Shown piece by piece: positions 1-7,796 of a stretch of DNA of 27,630 nucleotides. Numbering within the stretch: position 1 is the first letter of the stretch; each line of letters begins with the position of its first letter. The notes beneath the pieces are model-generated. The model did not search any database and had not been told where the DNA came from. It saw only the letters and a program-made list of their open reading frames with translations. Source of the stretch: RGIG8745 sp045576655 (GTDB taxonomy: Bacteria > Bacteroidota > Bacteroidia > Bacteroidales > Bacteroidaceae); contig JAZNGW010000041.1 in assembly GCA_045576655.1 (NCBI GenBank), forward strand, positions 1-27,630. Direction: 5' to 3'. Position numbers and translations under genes: made by a program.

Positions 1-2
1 AG

Positions 3-962
3 GAACAAGGTGTTGCAGTCTATTATAAAGATAAGACAGTTTGGTGTACCCAAAAAGCTATGGGTATGCTGTTTGATTGCTCTACAGATAACATCGGACT
101 TCATCTAAAGAATATCTTTGCTTCTGGGGAACTTGAGAAGGATTCAGTTACCGAGAAAATCTCGGCAACTGCTTCCGATGGCAAGAATTATATGACGCAG
201 TTCTACAACCTTGATGCTGTCATTAGTGTAGGTTATCGTGTGAACAGCATTCGTGCAACTCAATTCCGTCAATGGGCAACATGCGTATTGCGAGAGTTCG
301 CTATACGTGGATATGTCTTGGATAAGAAGAGAATGGAGAACGGTTCGTTCCTTGGCGAAGATTATTTTGAGCATTTATTAGCAGAAATACGGGAGATTCG
401 ACTATCGGAACGTAGATTCTACCAAAAACTGACTGATATTTATGCCACTGCTATTGACTACAATCGGGATGCGCCGACCACACGGTTATTCTTCAAGATG
501 ATGCAGAACAAGATGCATTATGCTGTTCACGGACGTACAGCCGCAGAACTGATTGTAGAACGAGCTGATGCAGAGCAGGAGCACATGGGACTTACTTCGT
601 GGGAGAATGCACCAGATGGTAAAATCGTAAAGACAGACGTGGCAGTTGCCAAAAACTATCTTAAAGAGGTTGAACTGGCAGATATGGGACAGTTGGTGAA
701 TGGTGTACTTGAATTGGCTGAAAGAATGGCAAAACGTCATATTCCAATGACAATGGAGGATTGGGCCAAACAGATAGACACCATTTTGGCTGCTGGTGGA
801 AACGAAGTTCTACAAACGACAGGACAAGTGTCTGCTGAACAAGCAAAAAAACATGCAGAAACGGAGTTTGAAAAGTATCGTATCATACAAGACCGCCTAT
901 TCCAAAGTGACTTCGATAGATTTATGGACGCTCTTCCTTTTGAGAAAGAGCCTAAAGAATAA
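3..962 (+). CDS. RhuM-family protein, 5' end outside the window
   Basis: The open frame runs from the window edge: residues EQGVAVYYKDKTVW precede the first internal Met at 60, so the gene starts upstream and lacks only a short N-terminal part here. It matches the RhuM family (named from a Salmonella pathogenicity island ORF): an N-terminal part with a NIFASGEL stretch, then QFRQWAT and LREFAIRGYVLDKKR, a helical middle with RLSERRFYQKLTDIYATA, and a C-terminal region of polar helices. Family members are common in Bacteroidetes accessory regions and in mobile or restriction-linked islands; their biochemical role is not established. No partner gene is visible because the window begins inside it. 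It converges on dnaK and ends 39 bases before a strong hairpin. The family call is firm; the function is unknown. Confidence 0.85.
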   Translation, partial: EQGVAVYYKDKTVWCTQKAMGMLFDCSTDNIGLHLKNIFASGELEKDSVTEKISATASDGKNYMTQFYNLDAVISVGYRVNSIRATQFRQWATCVLREFAIRGYVLDKKRMENGSFLGEDYFEHLLAEIREIRLSERRFYQKLTDIYATAIDYNRDAPTTRLFFKMMQNKMHYAVHGRTAAELIVERADAEQEHMGLTSWENAPDGKIVKTDVAVAKNYLKEVELADMGQLVNGVLELAERMAKRHIPMTMEDWAKQIDTILAAGGNEVLQTTGQVSAEQAKKHAETEFEKYRIIQDRLFQSDFDRFMDALPFEKEPKE

Positions 963-1000
963 ATCCTATTAGGCCAACTGAAGAAAAAATGTATAAACTA

Positions 1001-1035
1001 AAATAGGGTGTAACTCATTGAGCTACACCCTATTT
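1001..1035. terminator. Hairpin between convergent rhuM-like gene and dnaK
   Basis: A perfect 12-base inverted repeat (AAATAGGGTGTA at 1001-1012 and TACACCCTATTT at 1024-1035) is extended by CTC/GAG around a short loop. A-rich sequence on one side and T-rich on the other mean it can stop transcription in both directions. It sits in the only gap between two convergent genes. Confidence 0.85.
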
Positions 1036-1067
1036 GGTTATCGATTTTTATCGTTTGTTATCTTATA

Positions 1068-2984
1068 CTACTTGACTTCCTCAAAATCAACATCTTGAAC
1101 ATCGTTGTCGTTGTTAGGCTGCTGTGCACCGCCCTGTGCGCCGTTGAAGCCTGCGCCTGGGCCTGCTTGTGCGCCGCCTGCCTGACTGTACATCTGCTGG
1201 CTTGCTGCCTGCATCACGTTGTTGAGTTCTGCTATAGCAGCGTCAATAGCAGCGATGTCTGCGCTCTTGTGGGCTTCCTTGAGTTTTTCAAGTGCAGCTT
1301 CTACAGTAGGTTTCTGGTCTGCAGGGAGCTTGTCGCCGTTTTCCTTCAAGAATGTCTCTGTCTGGAATATCATAGAGTCTGCCTGGTTCATCTTGTCGAT
1401 GCGCTCGCGCTCCTTCTGGTCTGCTTCTGCATTTGCCTCAGCTTCAGCCTTCATGCGCTTGATTTCCTCATCGCTCAAACCTGAAGATGCTTCGATACGT
1501 ATTGTCTGCTCCTTACCTGTAGCCTTGTCCTTTGCAGACACTTTGAGGATACCGTTTGCGTCGATGTCGAAAGAAACTTCGATCTGAGGAACGCCGCGGC
1601 GTGCAGGTGCAATACCTGTGAGGTTGAAGTTTCCGATTGACTTGTTCTGTGAAGCCATAGGACGTTCGCCCTGAAGCACGTGGATAGTTACTTCTGTCTG
1701 GTTGTCAGCGGCTGTTGAGAATGTCTCAGTTTTTTTGCAAGGGATTGTAGTGTTAGCGTCGATCATCTTTGTCATAACGCCGCCGAGAGTCTCAATACCC
1801 ATAGAAAGCGGAGTAACGTCGAGAAGTACGATGTCACCAACGCCTTCTTCCTTGTTGAGGATTGCACCTTGGATTGCGGCACCTACAGCAACAACTTCAT
1901 CAGGGTTAACGCCCTTTGATGGAGCCTTGCCAAAGTAGTCCTGAACGAGCTGCTGAACGGCAGGGATGCGGCTTGAACCTCCCACAAGGATAACTTCGTC
2001 GATGTCGCTTGTTGAGATGCCTGCGTCGCGCACAGCGTTCTTGCATGGTTCGAGGCATGCCTGGATGAGTCCGTGAGCGAGGCTTTCGAACTTGGCCTTT
2101 GTGAGTGTCTTTACGAGGTGTTTAGGCACACCGCCTGCAGCAGTGATGTAAGGGAGGTTGATCTCTGTTGAAGAACTTGAAGAGAGCTCGATCTTTGCTT
2201 TCTCGGCAGCCTCCTTCAAGCGTTGCATTGCCATTGGGTCGAGAGTGAGGTCAATGCCTTCCTCTGCTTTGAACTCGCCGGCCATCCAGTCGATGATTAC
2301 CTGGTCGAAGTCGTCACCACCGAGGTGAGTGTTACCGTTTGTGGAGAGCACTTCGAACACGCCGCCACCGAACTCGAGGATTGAGATATCGAATGTACCA
2401 CCACCGAGGTCGAACACTGCAATCTTCATGTCCTTGTTAGCCTTGTCGATACCGTAAGCGAGAGCAGCAGCTGTTGGCTCGTTCACAATACGCTTCACTT
2501 CAAGACCTGCAATCTGTCCAGCTTCCTTTGTAGCCTGGCGCTGTGAGTCAGAGAAGTAGGCTGGCACTGTGATGACAGCCTCTGTAACTTCCTGCCCGAG
2601 GTAGTCTTCAGCAGTTTTCTTCATCTTCTGAAGAATCATTGCGCTGATTTCCTGTGGAGTGTAAAGACGTCCGTCGATGTCAACACGTGGAGTGTTGTTG
2701 TCGCCACGTTTCACTTCGTATGGTACGCGGCTTATTTCCTGAGACACTTGGTCGTAAGTTTCACCCATGAAGCGCTTGATGGAGAAAATTGTGCGCTTAG
2801 GGTTTGTGATGGCCTGACGCTTAGCTGGGTCACCCACCTTACGTTCGCCACCGTCAACGAAACCTACCACAGATGGAGTAGTACGCTTTCCTTCACTGTT
2901 TGTGATAACCACTGGTTCGTTACCTTCAAATACTGAGACACAAGAGTTAGTTGTTCCCAAGTCGATACCAATAATCTTTCCCAT
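1068..2984 (-). CDS. dnaK: Chaperone DnaK (Hsp70)
   Basis: This is the Hsp70 ATP-dependent chaperone of the cytoplasm, which binds exposed hydrophobic segments of client proteins and works with DnaJ and GrpE. The 638-residue length is normal. The N-terminal nucleotide-binding domain (about 1-385) opens with IGIDLGTTNSCV and contains VITVPAYFSDSQRQAT, the phosphate-binding FDLGGGTFDIS and the adenosine-motif ILVGGSSRIP. The substrate-binding domain follows the VLLDVTPLS linker region. The C-terminal lid ends in a Gly/Ala/Gln-rich segment and the acidic tail DVDFEEVK. The ATG at 2984 gives the standard N-terminus. No dnaJ or grpE lies next to it, so it appears monocistronic. The 222-base upstream region is A/T-rich and I could not place a clear TAnnTTTG box there; a heat-shock promoter is possible but not shown. 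Confidence 0.99.
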   Translation of the reverse strand: MGKIIGIDLGTTNSCVSVFEGNEPVVITNSEGKRTTPSVVGFVDGGERKVGDPAKRQAITNPKRTIFSIKRFMGETYDQVSQEISRVPYEVKRGDNNTPRVDIDGRLYTPQEISAMILQKMKKTAEDYLGQEVTEAVITVPAYFSDSQRQATKEAGQIAGLEVKRIVNEPTAAALAYGIDKANKDMKIAVFDLGGGTFDISILEFGGGVFEVLSTNGNTHLGGDDFDQVIIDWMAGEFKAEEGIDLTLDPMAMQRLKEAAEKAKIELSSSSSTEINLPYITAAGGVPKHLVKTLTKAKFESLAHGLIQACLEPCKNAVRDAGISTSDIDEVILVGGSSRIPAVQQLVQDYFGKAPSKGVNPDEVVAVGAAIQGAILNKEEGVGDIVLLDVTPLSMGIETLGGVMTKMIDANTTIPCKKTETFSTAADNQTEVTIHVLQGERPMASQNKSIGNFNLTGIAPARRGVPQIEVSFDIDANGILKVSAKDKATGKEQTIRIEASSGLSDEEIKRMKAEAEANAEADQKERERIDKMNQADSMIFQTETFLKENGDKLPADQKPTVEAALEKLKEAHKSADIAAIDAAIAELNNVMQAASQQMYSQAGGAQAGPGAGFNGAQGGAQQPNNDNDVQDVDFEEVK

Positions 2985-3111
2985 AATCTTCTATTTGTTT
3001 TTTTGCTTTTACTTTCGTGTTAATACTTTATATATAATGTGCGGAATCCTGTTTTGTTCATTTTTTGATTTTGTCGCACACTTGTTTATATGCAAACTGC
3101 GTGCCAAAACA

Positions 3112-3148
3112 AAAATGACAAGCAAGAATCTATCCTGCTTGTCATTTT
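3112..3148 (-). terminator. Terminator of the rhamnosidase gene
   Basis: Arms AAAATGACAAGCA (3112-3124) and TGCTTGTCATTTT (3136-3148) form a 13-base-pair stem. On the minus strand the stem is followed by a T-rich run (TTTTTGTTTT). It lies 58 bases after the rhamnosidase stop and upstream of the dnaK leader, so it insulates dnaK from the enzyme gene. Confidence 0.85.
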
Positions 3149-3206
3149 GTCATGTATGTAGATCTTTTCTGTCATTTCGTCTGACAAGGTTGCCGTTTTT
3201 ATGTCG

Positions 3207-6200
3207 CTATCTCACTAAATATTTCTGTCCGTCAATGATGTATATGCCTGATTTGAGTTTTGTGTTTGAGTTTTCTGATACTAATCTTCCGCTCAGATCA
3301 TATATTCTGCCGTTTTGTGAGTTGCCCCAACCTGAGATTTTGTCTACTCCTGTAGTATTGTCAATCACATTTCCTTCGCCGGCAGCAAACTCGTACTTAC
3401 CTCCGCCGACAATGATTGTTGCTTTGTTTTCAGAATATGTCACACTGATTATGCCGTTTGTTCCAGCAGAGATTTCCTGCCCGTTTTCTTTGACAACCTG
3501 TCCCTTTGAGACCGGAACTATGATGTTTGCTTCCGTTCCTTGTGGCACGGTGAATTGGAATCGATATCCGTCAGTGGTTTTTTGCCATGCCGAACGTATT
3601 GTGCCGTAATTGCATTTTGTTGAAATGTCGCAGTTGTTGAGGTCTGCTGGGAAATATGGATGAATATTTATCTTGTCGAAAGCCATACCGGCATTCTGTA
3701 TGCCACCAAGTTGGGTGAAAAACCATTCTTCTATGTGATCCATCATGCAGTGGTTTTGTGAAAATGCACCCACATCCCAATATTCAGGCGTGGTAGTGTA
3801 GCCTTGCATAACCCAATATCCGTAGCTCGGACATTCTGTTTGGTTTGCCATTTCCCACACCACGTCGTTGTATCCGTATTGTGCAAGAGTCATGAACACT
3901 GGTTTTAATGCAATCTCTCCGGTCTTTATCTTGTAGTTATCCTTCTGCACTCTCTCCGCCAAAACTTTTGCCACTTTAGCCTCGTCCCCATCAGGCACCA
4001 AACCGTAGTAAAGCGGCATGGCCTGTTCGCTCTGTCTACCACCACCGCCGTTCACGCTAGTGTACACTCCTGTGGCGCTGTTATAGAACTTTTTATTGAA
4101 AGCATTTATTGTCTTGTCCGCCAGGTCGGTATACTTCTCCGCGTCGGTTGTGCAGCCTAATTCAGAGGCGATTTCTGCCATAGCTTTGAGCAGATAATAG
4201 TATGTCGTAGTTTCTGTGAATTCGGTAGGCACCATAGGCGAAACGCCCGCAGTCTCCTGCCCCCAGTCACTCAGCACACTGAAATTGTTGTTTATAATGT
4301 GGTTTGTAGTACATGCTGTATAATGGTCTATCAACTTCTTCATCTGTTCATAGTAAGGTGCAAGCAGACTCTTGTCGCCATAGTATTTCCAGTTGCGGTA
4401 TGGAACCAGGATTGCTGCTCCTCCCCAGTTCGTATCGTCTACATATACGCTCATGTAGAACGGAGAAACCGAAGGGACCATGCCGTTTGCTTGTTGTGCG
4501 TCAAAGCAGTCCATCACCACTTTCTTGTACAGATTTTGCATGTTGAAGTTGCTGTTCAGCGAAACATACATTTCGTTAGGCACGTCAAGCCAACCTAGTT
4601 TTTCTCTTTGCGGGCAATCTGTAATACTGTTGTAGAGTTGTGAAGCAATTGCATCACGGCAGATGGTGTGAATGCCGTTTATGAGTGCATTGCCTGTCTT
4701 CAAGTGGCCGATGTTTTCCATGCAACTTCTTATACGCATGGCTTTGAAGTTTTCCGCTTCGGGTTCTTCATCCAGACCGATAATCTGCAGATAGCGGAAT
4801 CCGTGGTACATGAACTCTGGTCCCCATTCTTCGCCATCCTCATCGCCTCTGAAAGTATACTCTTCATAGGTGTCTGCCGGTCCTGTGTAGTAGTTCTGCA
4901 TATAAATCGAACCGTCAGGGTTAAGGCTCTCACCGCATCTCAGACTTATCTTTTGTCCTGCTTTGCCTTTAAGTTTGAAGCGATATTGTCCGGCAAAATT
5001 GCGACCGAAATCGACCATGCGCAGAGTGTATCCTCCCGATGTGATGGTCTTTACATCTACAGCCTCCCATTCCTCCACCACTTTCAATGGTTCGTACATC
5101 CTGCTCTTCAGCGTTCCGAAGCCGCTAACACCAGAATGAGGACTACTGAAGTGTGGGGAGATTATGTCCACATTTTCCCAACTGCTCACGTCATATCCCG
5201 CTTCGTCTATACCAGCCACTTCCAAGCGTGCGTCATAGTCTTCGCCGCCCCACCAGTTGGAACCGATAGTCGCACTCTTTGTGGTCTTCCATGTTTCGTC
5301 GGTAATGATGTTTTCAGTTGTGCCGTCCTCGTATTCTATCAGCAGTTCGCCTATCAGAGCAGTTTCGCCGTTATTCTTCACTTCTCCTTTTGAGAATCTG
5401 CCATCAAGATATTCAATGTTGTAAATACCACCAGCCACCTGTGCTATGATAGAGTTGTTTCCGTCCCTTAGCAGGTCGGTCACGTCGTAAGTAGAGTAGA
5501 GTACACTCTTTTCAAATTCGCTCTCTCCTGGCTCGAGTACAGCGTCTGTCACAGCCTTCCCGTTTATCTTCATGGTGAACACACCCAGGGCTGACGCATA
5601 CACTCGTGCACGTTTCACTTTTTTGTCAATGCTGAAGTTTTGTCCGAAATAAGGCACCCTGTAAGTGCTTCCGCTGAATTTAGGCGCTTCTATATCCTTT
5701 GCAGTATACTGAGTAGTATAACTGAGTGAAGTCGCTGTTCTTATTGTGAAAGAAGCAGGAAAATTAGCCGCAAGCCGTTCCCCTGTCTTTGCATGGTCAT
5801 CTTGGCGAGGGTAAAGCACTACTTTGTCTATCGTGTACAAACCACCCAGATTGGCAGTAAGGGTGATAGGTGTTGACGGGTTCTGTGTGGTTGTCCATCC
5901 CAATGCCGATGCGTCACCGATCTTACCATCGTTTATATAGCCCAGTTTCCAGTTGCCTACGTTCCATGAGTTGGTTGCAGAGAAAGTCGCCTTACGAGCC
6001 ACATTTTCTCCGTTGGAGTATATCTCAATCTCGTCAAATTGTGCAAATGTATAGTTAGGGTCTGTTGATGCTGATATACCCAATTTCGTGATATATAGTC
6101 TCACGTTCTTGCATTCGACAGGTTCGTCAAATACAATCTCCATTGCGGCAGATGGTTTCTCTGCTTTCTTGCCTATCCATTTGCCAGTCCACCCCTCGCC

Positions 6201-6581
6201 GTTGATGAATGCCGTCTCGAAAGTCGACGAGGCAGATGCGGACTCTCCGTTCTGGCTATTTACCGTTACACTCCATGTGTATGCCGTTCTGCTCTTTAGT
6301 TCAATACCGTTGTATTTGATTCCAAACTGTTGAGACGAATTTACAATTCCGCTGTTCCAAACCTCGGTTCCGTCAGCGCTTTTCACGCTGATGCAATAAC
6401 TTGTCTGCTTGCATCCCCTTATGTCGCTGTCAAATTCCCAACTGAATGTTGGTGCTTCCACATCAATGCCCAAGGGAGAAATCTGGCCATTAACCTTCAT
6501 ATTCGTTATGCTTGTCTTTGCACATATGACATTAGAGACAGCCATTAAAAATCCAAATATAAACAGGGATTTATACTTCAT
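3207..6581 (-). CDS. Secreted GH78 alpha-L-rhamnosidase with inserted CBM32-like domain
   Basis: Predicted to release terminal alpha-L-rhamnose from plant polysaccharides or glycosides outside the cytoplasm. Residues 1-21 form a signal peptide (hydrophobic FIFGFLMAVSNVICA). A Fn3-like N-terminal domain (about 22-125, with APTFSWEF and YTWSVTV) is followed by an F5/8 type C (CBM32-like) segment at about 150-290, the rhamnosidase beta-sandwich modules (about 310-610), and the (alpha/alpha)6 catalytic barrel (about 620-965). The barrel contains DCPQREKLGW (655-664), the hallmark of the family, and EEWFFTQLGG (951-960). Residues 1091-1124 (GRIYDLSGRLV ... LKSGIYIIDG) resemble the C-terminal tail of many Prevotella secreted proteins and probably mediate secretion or sorting. 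At 1124 residues it is a large multidomain member. It has its own promoter; no SusC/D genes are nearby. The exact substrate cannot be read from sequence. Confidence 0.93.
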   Translation of the reverse strand: MKYKSLFIFGFLMAVSNVICAKTSITNMKVNGQISPLGIDVEAPTFSWEFDSDIRGCKQTSYCISVKSADGTEVWNSGIVNSSQQFGIKYNGIELKSRTAYTWSVTVNSQNGESASASSTFETAFINGEGWTGKWIGKKAEKPSAAMEIVFDEPVECKNVRLYITKLGISASTDPNYTFAQFDEIEIYSNGENVARKATFSATNSWNVGNWKLGYINDGKIGDASALGWTTTQNPSTPITLTANLGGLYTIDKVVLYPRQDDHAKTGERLAANFPASFTIRTATSLSYTTQYTAKDIEAPKFSGSTYRVPYFGQNFSIDKKVKRARVYASALGVFTMKINGKAVTDAVLEPGESEFEKSVLYSTYDVTDLLRDGNNSIIAQVAGGIYNIEYLDGRFSKGEVKNNGETALIGELLIEYEDGTTENIITDETWKTTKSATIGSNWWGGEDYDARLEVAGIDEAGYDVSSWENVDIISPHFSSPHSGVSGFGTLKSRMYEPLKVVEEWEAVDVKTITSGGYTLRMVDFGRNFAGQYRFKLKGKAGQKISLRCGESLNPDGSIYMQNYYTGPADTYEEYTFRGDEDGEEWGPEFMYHGFRYLQIIGLDEEPEAENFKAMRIRSCMENIGHLKTGNALINGIHTICRDAIASQLYNSITDCPQREKLGWLDVPNEMYVSLNSNFNMQNLYKKVVMDCFDAQQANGMVPSVSPFYMSVYVDDTNWGGAAILVPYRNWKYYGDKSLLAPYYEQMKKLIDHYTACTTNHIINNNFSVLSDWGQETAGVSPMVPTEFTETTTYYYLLKAMAEIASELGCTTDAEKYTDLADKTINAFNKKFYNSATGVYTSVNGGGGRQSEQAMPLYYGLVPDGDEAKVAKVLAERVQKDNYKIKTGEIALKPVFMTLAQYGYNDVVWEMANQTECPSYGYWVMQGYTTTPEYWDVGAFSQNHCMMDHIEEWFFTQLGGIQNAGMAFDKINIHPYFPADLNNCDISTKCNYGTIRSAWQKTTDGYRFQFTVPQGTEANIIVPVSKGQVVKENGQEISAGTNGIISVTYSENKATIIVGGGKYEFAAGEGNVIDNTTGVDKISGWGNSQNGRIYDLSGRLVSENSNTKLKSGIYIIDGQKYLVR

Positions 6582-6617
6582 ACAAACTATAATAAAATGT
6601 TTTACATGTTATCTTTA

Positions 6618-6648
6618 CAAATTTATTGCATAAATTTTTGTCTGCAAA
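6618..6648 (-). promoter_or_regulatory. Promoter of the rhamnosidase gene
   Basis: On the minus strand TTTG (6645-6648) and TAAATTTG (6618-6625) are separated by 19 bases, an exact match to the Bacteroidetes -33/-7 consensus. Transcription would begin near 6610, leaving a leader of about 30 bases. Both boxes lie within two copies of the same 18-base repeat. Confidence 0.75.
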
Positions 6649-6662
6649 TTTATTGCATAAAT
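6618..6662. repeat. 18-base direct repeat with 27-base period, possible operator
   Basis: CAAATTTATTGCATAAAT occurs identically at 6618-6635 and 6645-6662. Each copy contains the dyad ATTTAT-TGC-ATAAAT. One copy supplies the -7 box and the other the -33 box of the rhamnosidase promoter, so a bound regulator would compete with RNA polymerase. Confidence 0.7.
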
Positions 6663-6756
6663 ATTTCACCCAGGTATTTCGTATGTAGCAAATATTGACA
6701 AAATCGTAACATTTATATTCTTCAGTTTGTCTTGAGGGATGTTAATAGGTTGAGGT

Positions 6757-7236
6757 TCACAAAATCTTCTTATACACCCTTTCCATAGGTGAGTCTTCTC
6801 TGAAAGTAGGTACGCTCTCCATGAATATCCAGCCGAACTTTTCGTACAGTCCCACATGCTTAGTATATAGATACAAATGAACCAGTCCGGCTTCTTTTGC
6901 ATTTTTGCCCACAGTCTCCATCATCGCCCGACATACGCCCCAGCCCCTTGCTTTCTCATCTACGTACACGTTTATGAGCCAAGGATATAAGTCCGGTCTG
7001 CTCTGCAAGTCATCCGACATAGAAAGTTGGTACATCCCCACAACCTCACCATCCATCCGTGCTATGAAAGTCTGCGGAAGTTGATTGCCACAACACAGCG
7101 AGTGCTCCATGTTATATCTCACTTGTTCCAGTGTCAGTCCGTCTCTCACTCCCCACCACCCATGACACCACAAGCATATCTTTTCGAAAGCCTCGCCTTC
7201 AGCCTTTTCCAGTCGCTCTACTATTATCTTGTTCAT
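6757..7236 (-). CDS. GNAT-family N-acetyltransferase
   Basis: A cytoplasmic acetyl-CoA-dependent acetyltransferase of the GNAT superfamily; the substrate is unknown. The ATG at 7236 gives a 159-residue protein beginning MNKIIVERLEK. A start at 7308 is also open but would overlap the end of the upstream vsr gene and add 24 residues that do not look like a GNAT N-terminus. Supporting segments are TFIARMDGEVVGMYQLSM (beta strands 2-4), the acetyl-CoA pyrophosphate-binding loop VDEKARGWGVCRAMM, and LYTKHVGLYEKFGW, the usual late motif. The gap to the vsr stop is 20 bases, so it is probably the last gene of an operon with the esterase fusion and vsr. No promoter was found directly in front of it. 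Confidence 0.88.
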   Translation of the reverse strand: MNKIIVERLEKAEGEAFEKICLWCHGWWGVRDGLTLEQVRYNMEHSLCCGNQLPQTFIARMDGEVVGMYQLSMSDDLQSRPDLYPWLINVYVDEKARGWGVCRAMMETVGKNAKEAGLVHLYLYTKHVGLYEKFGWIFMESVPTFREDSPMERVYKKIL

Positions 7237-7256
7237 ATCGGGGTATTTGTAAGGAG

Positions 7257-7775
7257 TTAAGGATTTAAGGAAGTCTCCAACGGGTTGTCCTCTGCAGCTA
7301 TATCGCAACTTAAGTTATCTTCTGGCAGTTCATACCTTTTCATCTTGCTATCCTCCAGAAAAATATGGTTCAGAGTGTAAGCCAATCCATCAAGCGTTCG
7401 CTGACGCACCTTAGGTTTCAGTTGGCATTCCCACACAGTGATGCAGTGCCACCCCATCCGTGCCACCTTGCTTTGCGCCTCAAGATCCCTGGCTTTGTTC
7501 CTCTCGATTTTTCTGCTCCAATATTCCACATTCGATTTAGGTAGCACAAAAGTTTGACATCCCTCATGGCCGTGCCAGAAGCAACCGTTTACGAATATCA
7601 CGGTCCTGTACCTTCTTAACACAATGTCAGGGCTCCCTGGCAAGCGTTTGTGATTTAGGCGATACCTAAACCCACGGCTGAACAGAAACTTGCGCACAAT
7701 CATTTCCGGTTTCGTATCTCTCGATCGAATAGCCGCCATGCATCTATGTCGTTGTTCCTTATTCAGTTTGTCCAT
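7257..7775 (-). CDS. vsr: Very short patch repair (Vsr) endonuclease
   Basis: Vsr nicks DNA beside T:G mismatches that arise when 5-methylcytosine deaminates, starting very short patch repair. The 172-residue protein has the N-terminal MAAIRSRDTKPEMIVRKFL block, the nuclease motif GSPDIV with Asp50, FVNGCFWHGHEGC (61-73) with the conserved His/Cys cluster, and a late KVARMGWHCITVWECQL block. The length is slightly above the usual 130-150 because of a C-terminal extension of about 25 polar residues. Such genes normally sit beside a cytosine-5 DNA methyltransferase, but none is present here. It starts 21 bases after the pectin esterase stop, so it is probably transcribed with that unrelated gene. 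Confidence 0.95.
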   Translation of the reverse strand: MDKLNKEQRHRCMAAIRSRDTKPEMIVRKFLFSRGFRYRLNHKRLPGSPDIVLRRYRTVIFVNGCFWHGHEGCQTFVLPKSNVEYWSRKIERNKARDLEAQSKVARMGWHCITVWECQLKPKVRQRTLDGLAYTLNHIFLEDSKMKRYELPEDNLSCDIAAEDNPLETSLNP

Positions 7776-7796
7776 GAGAGAGGGTGCTAAGGGTTG

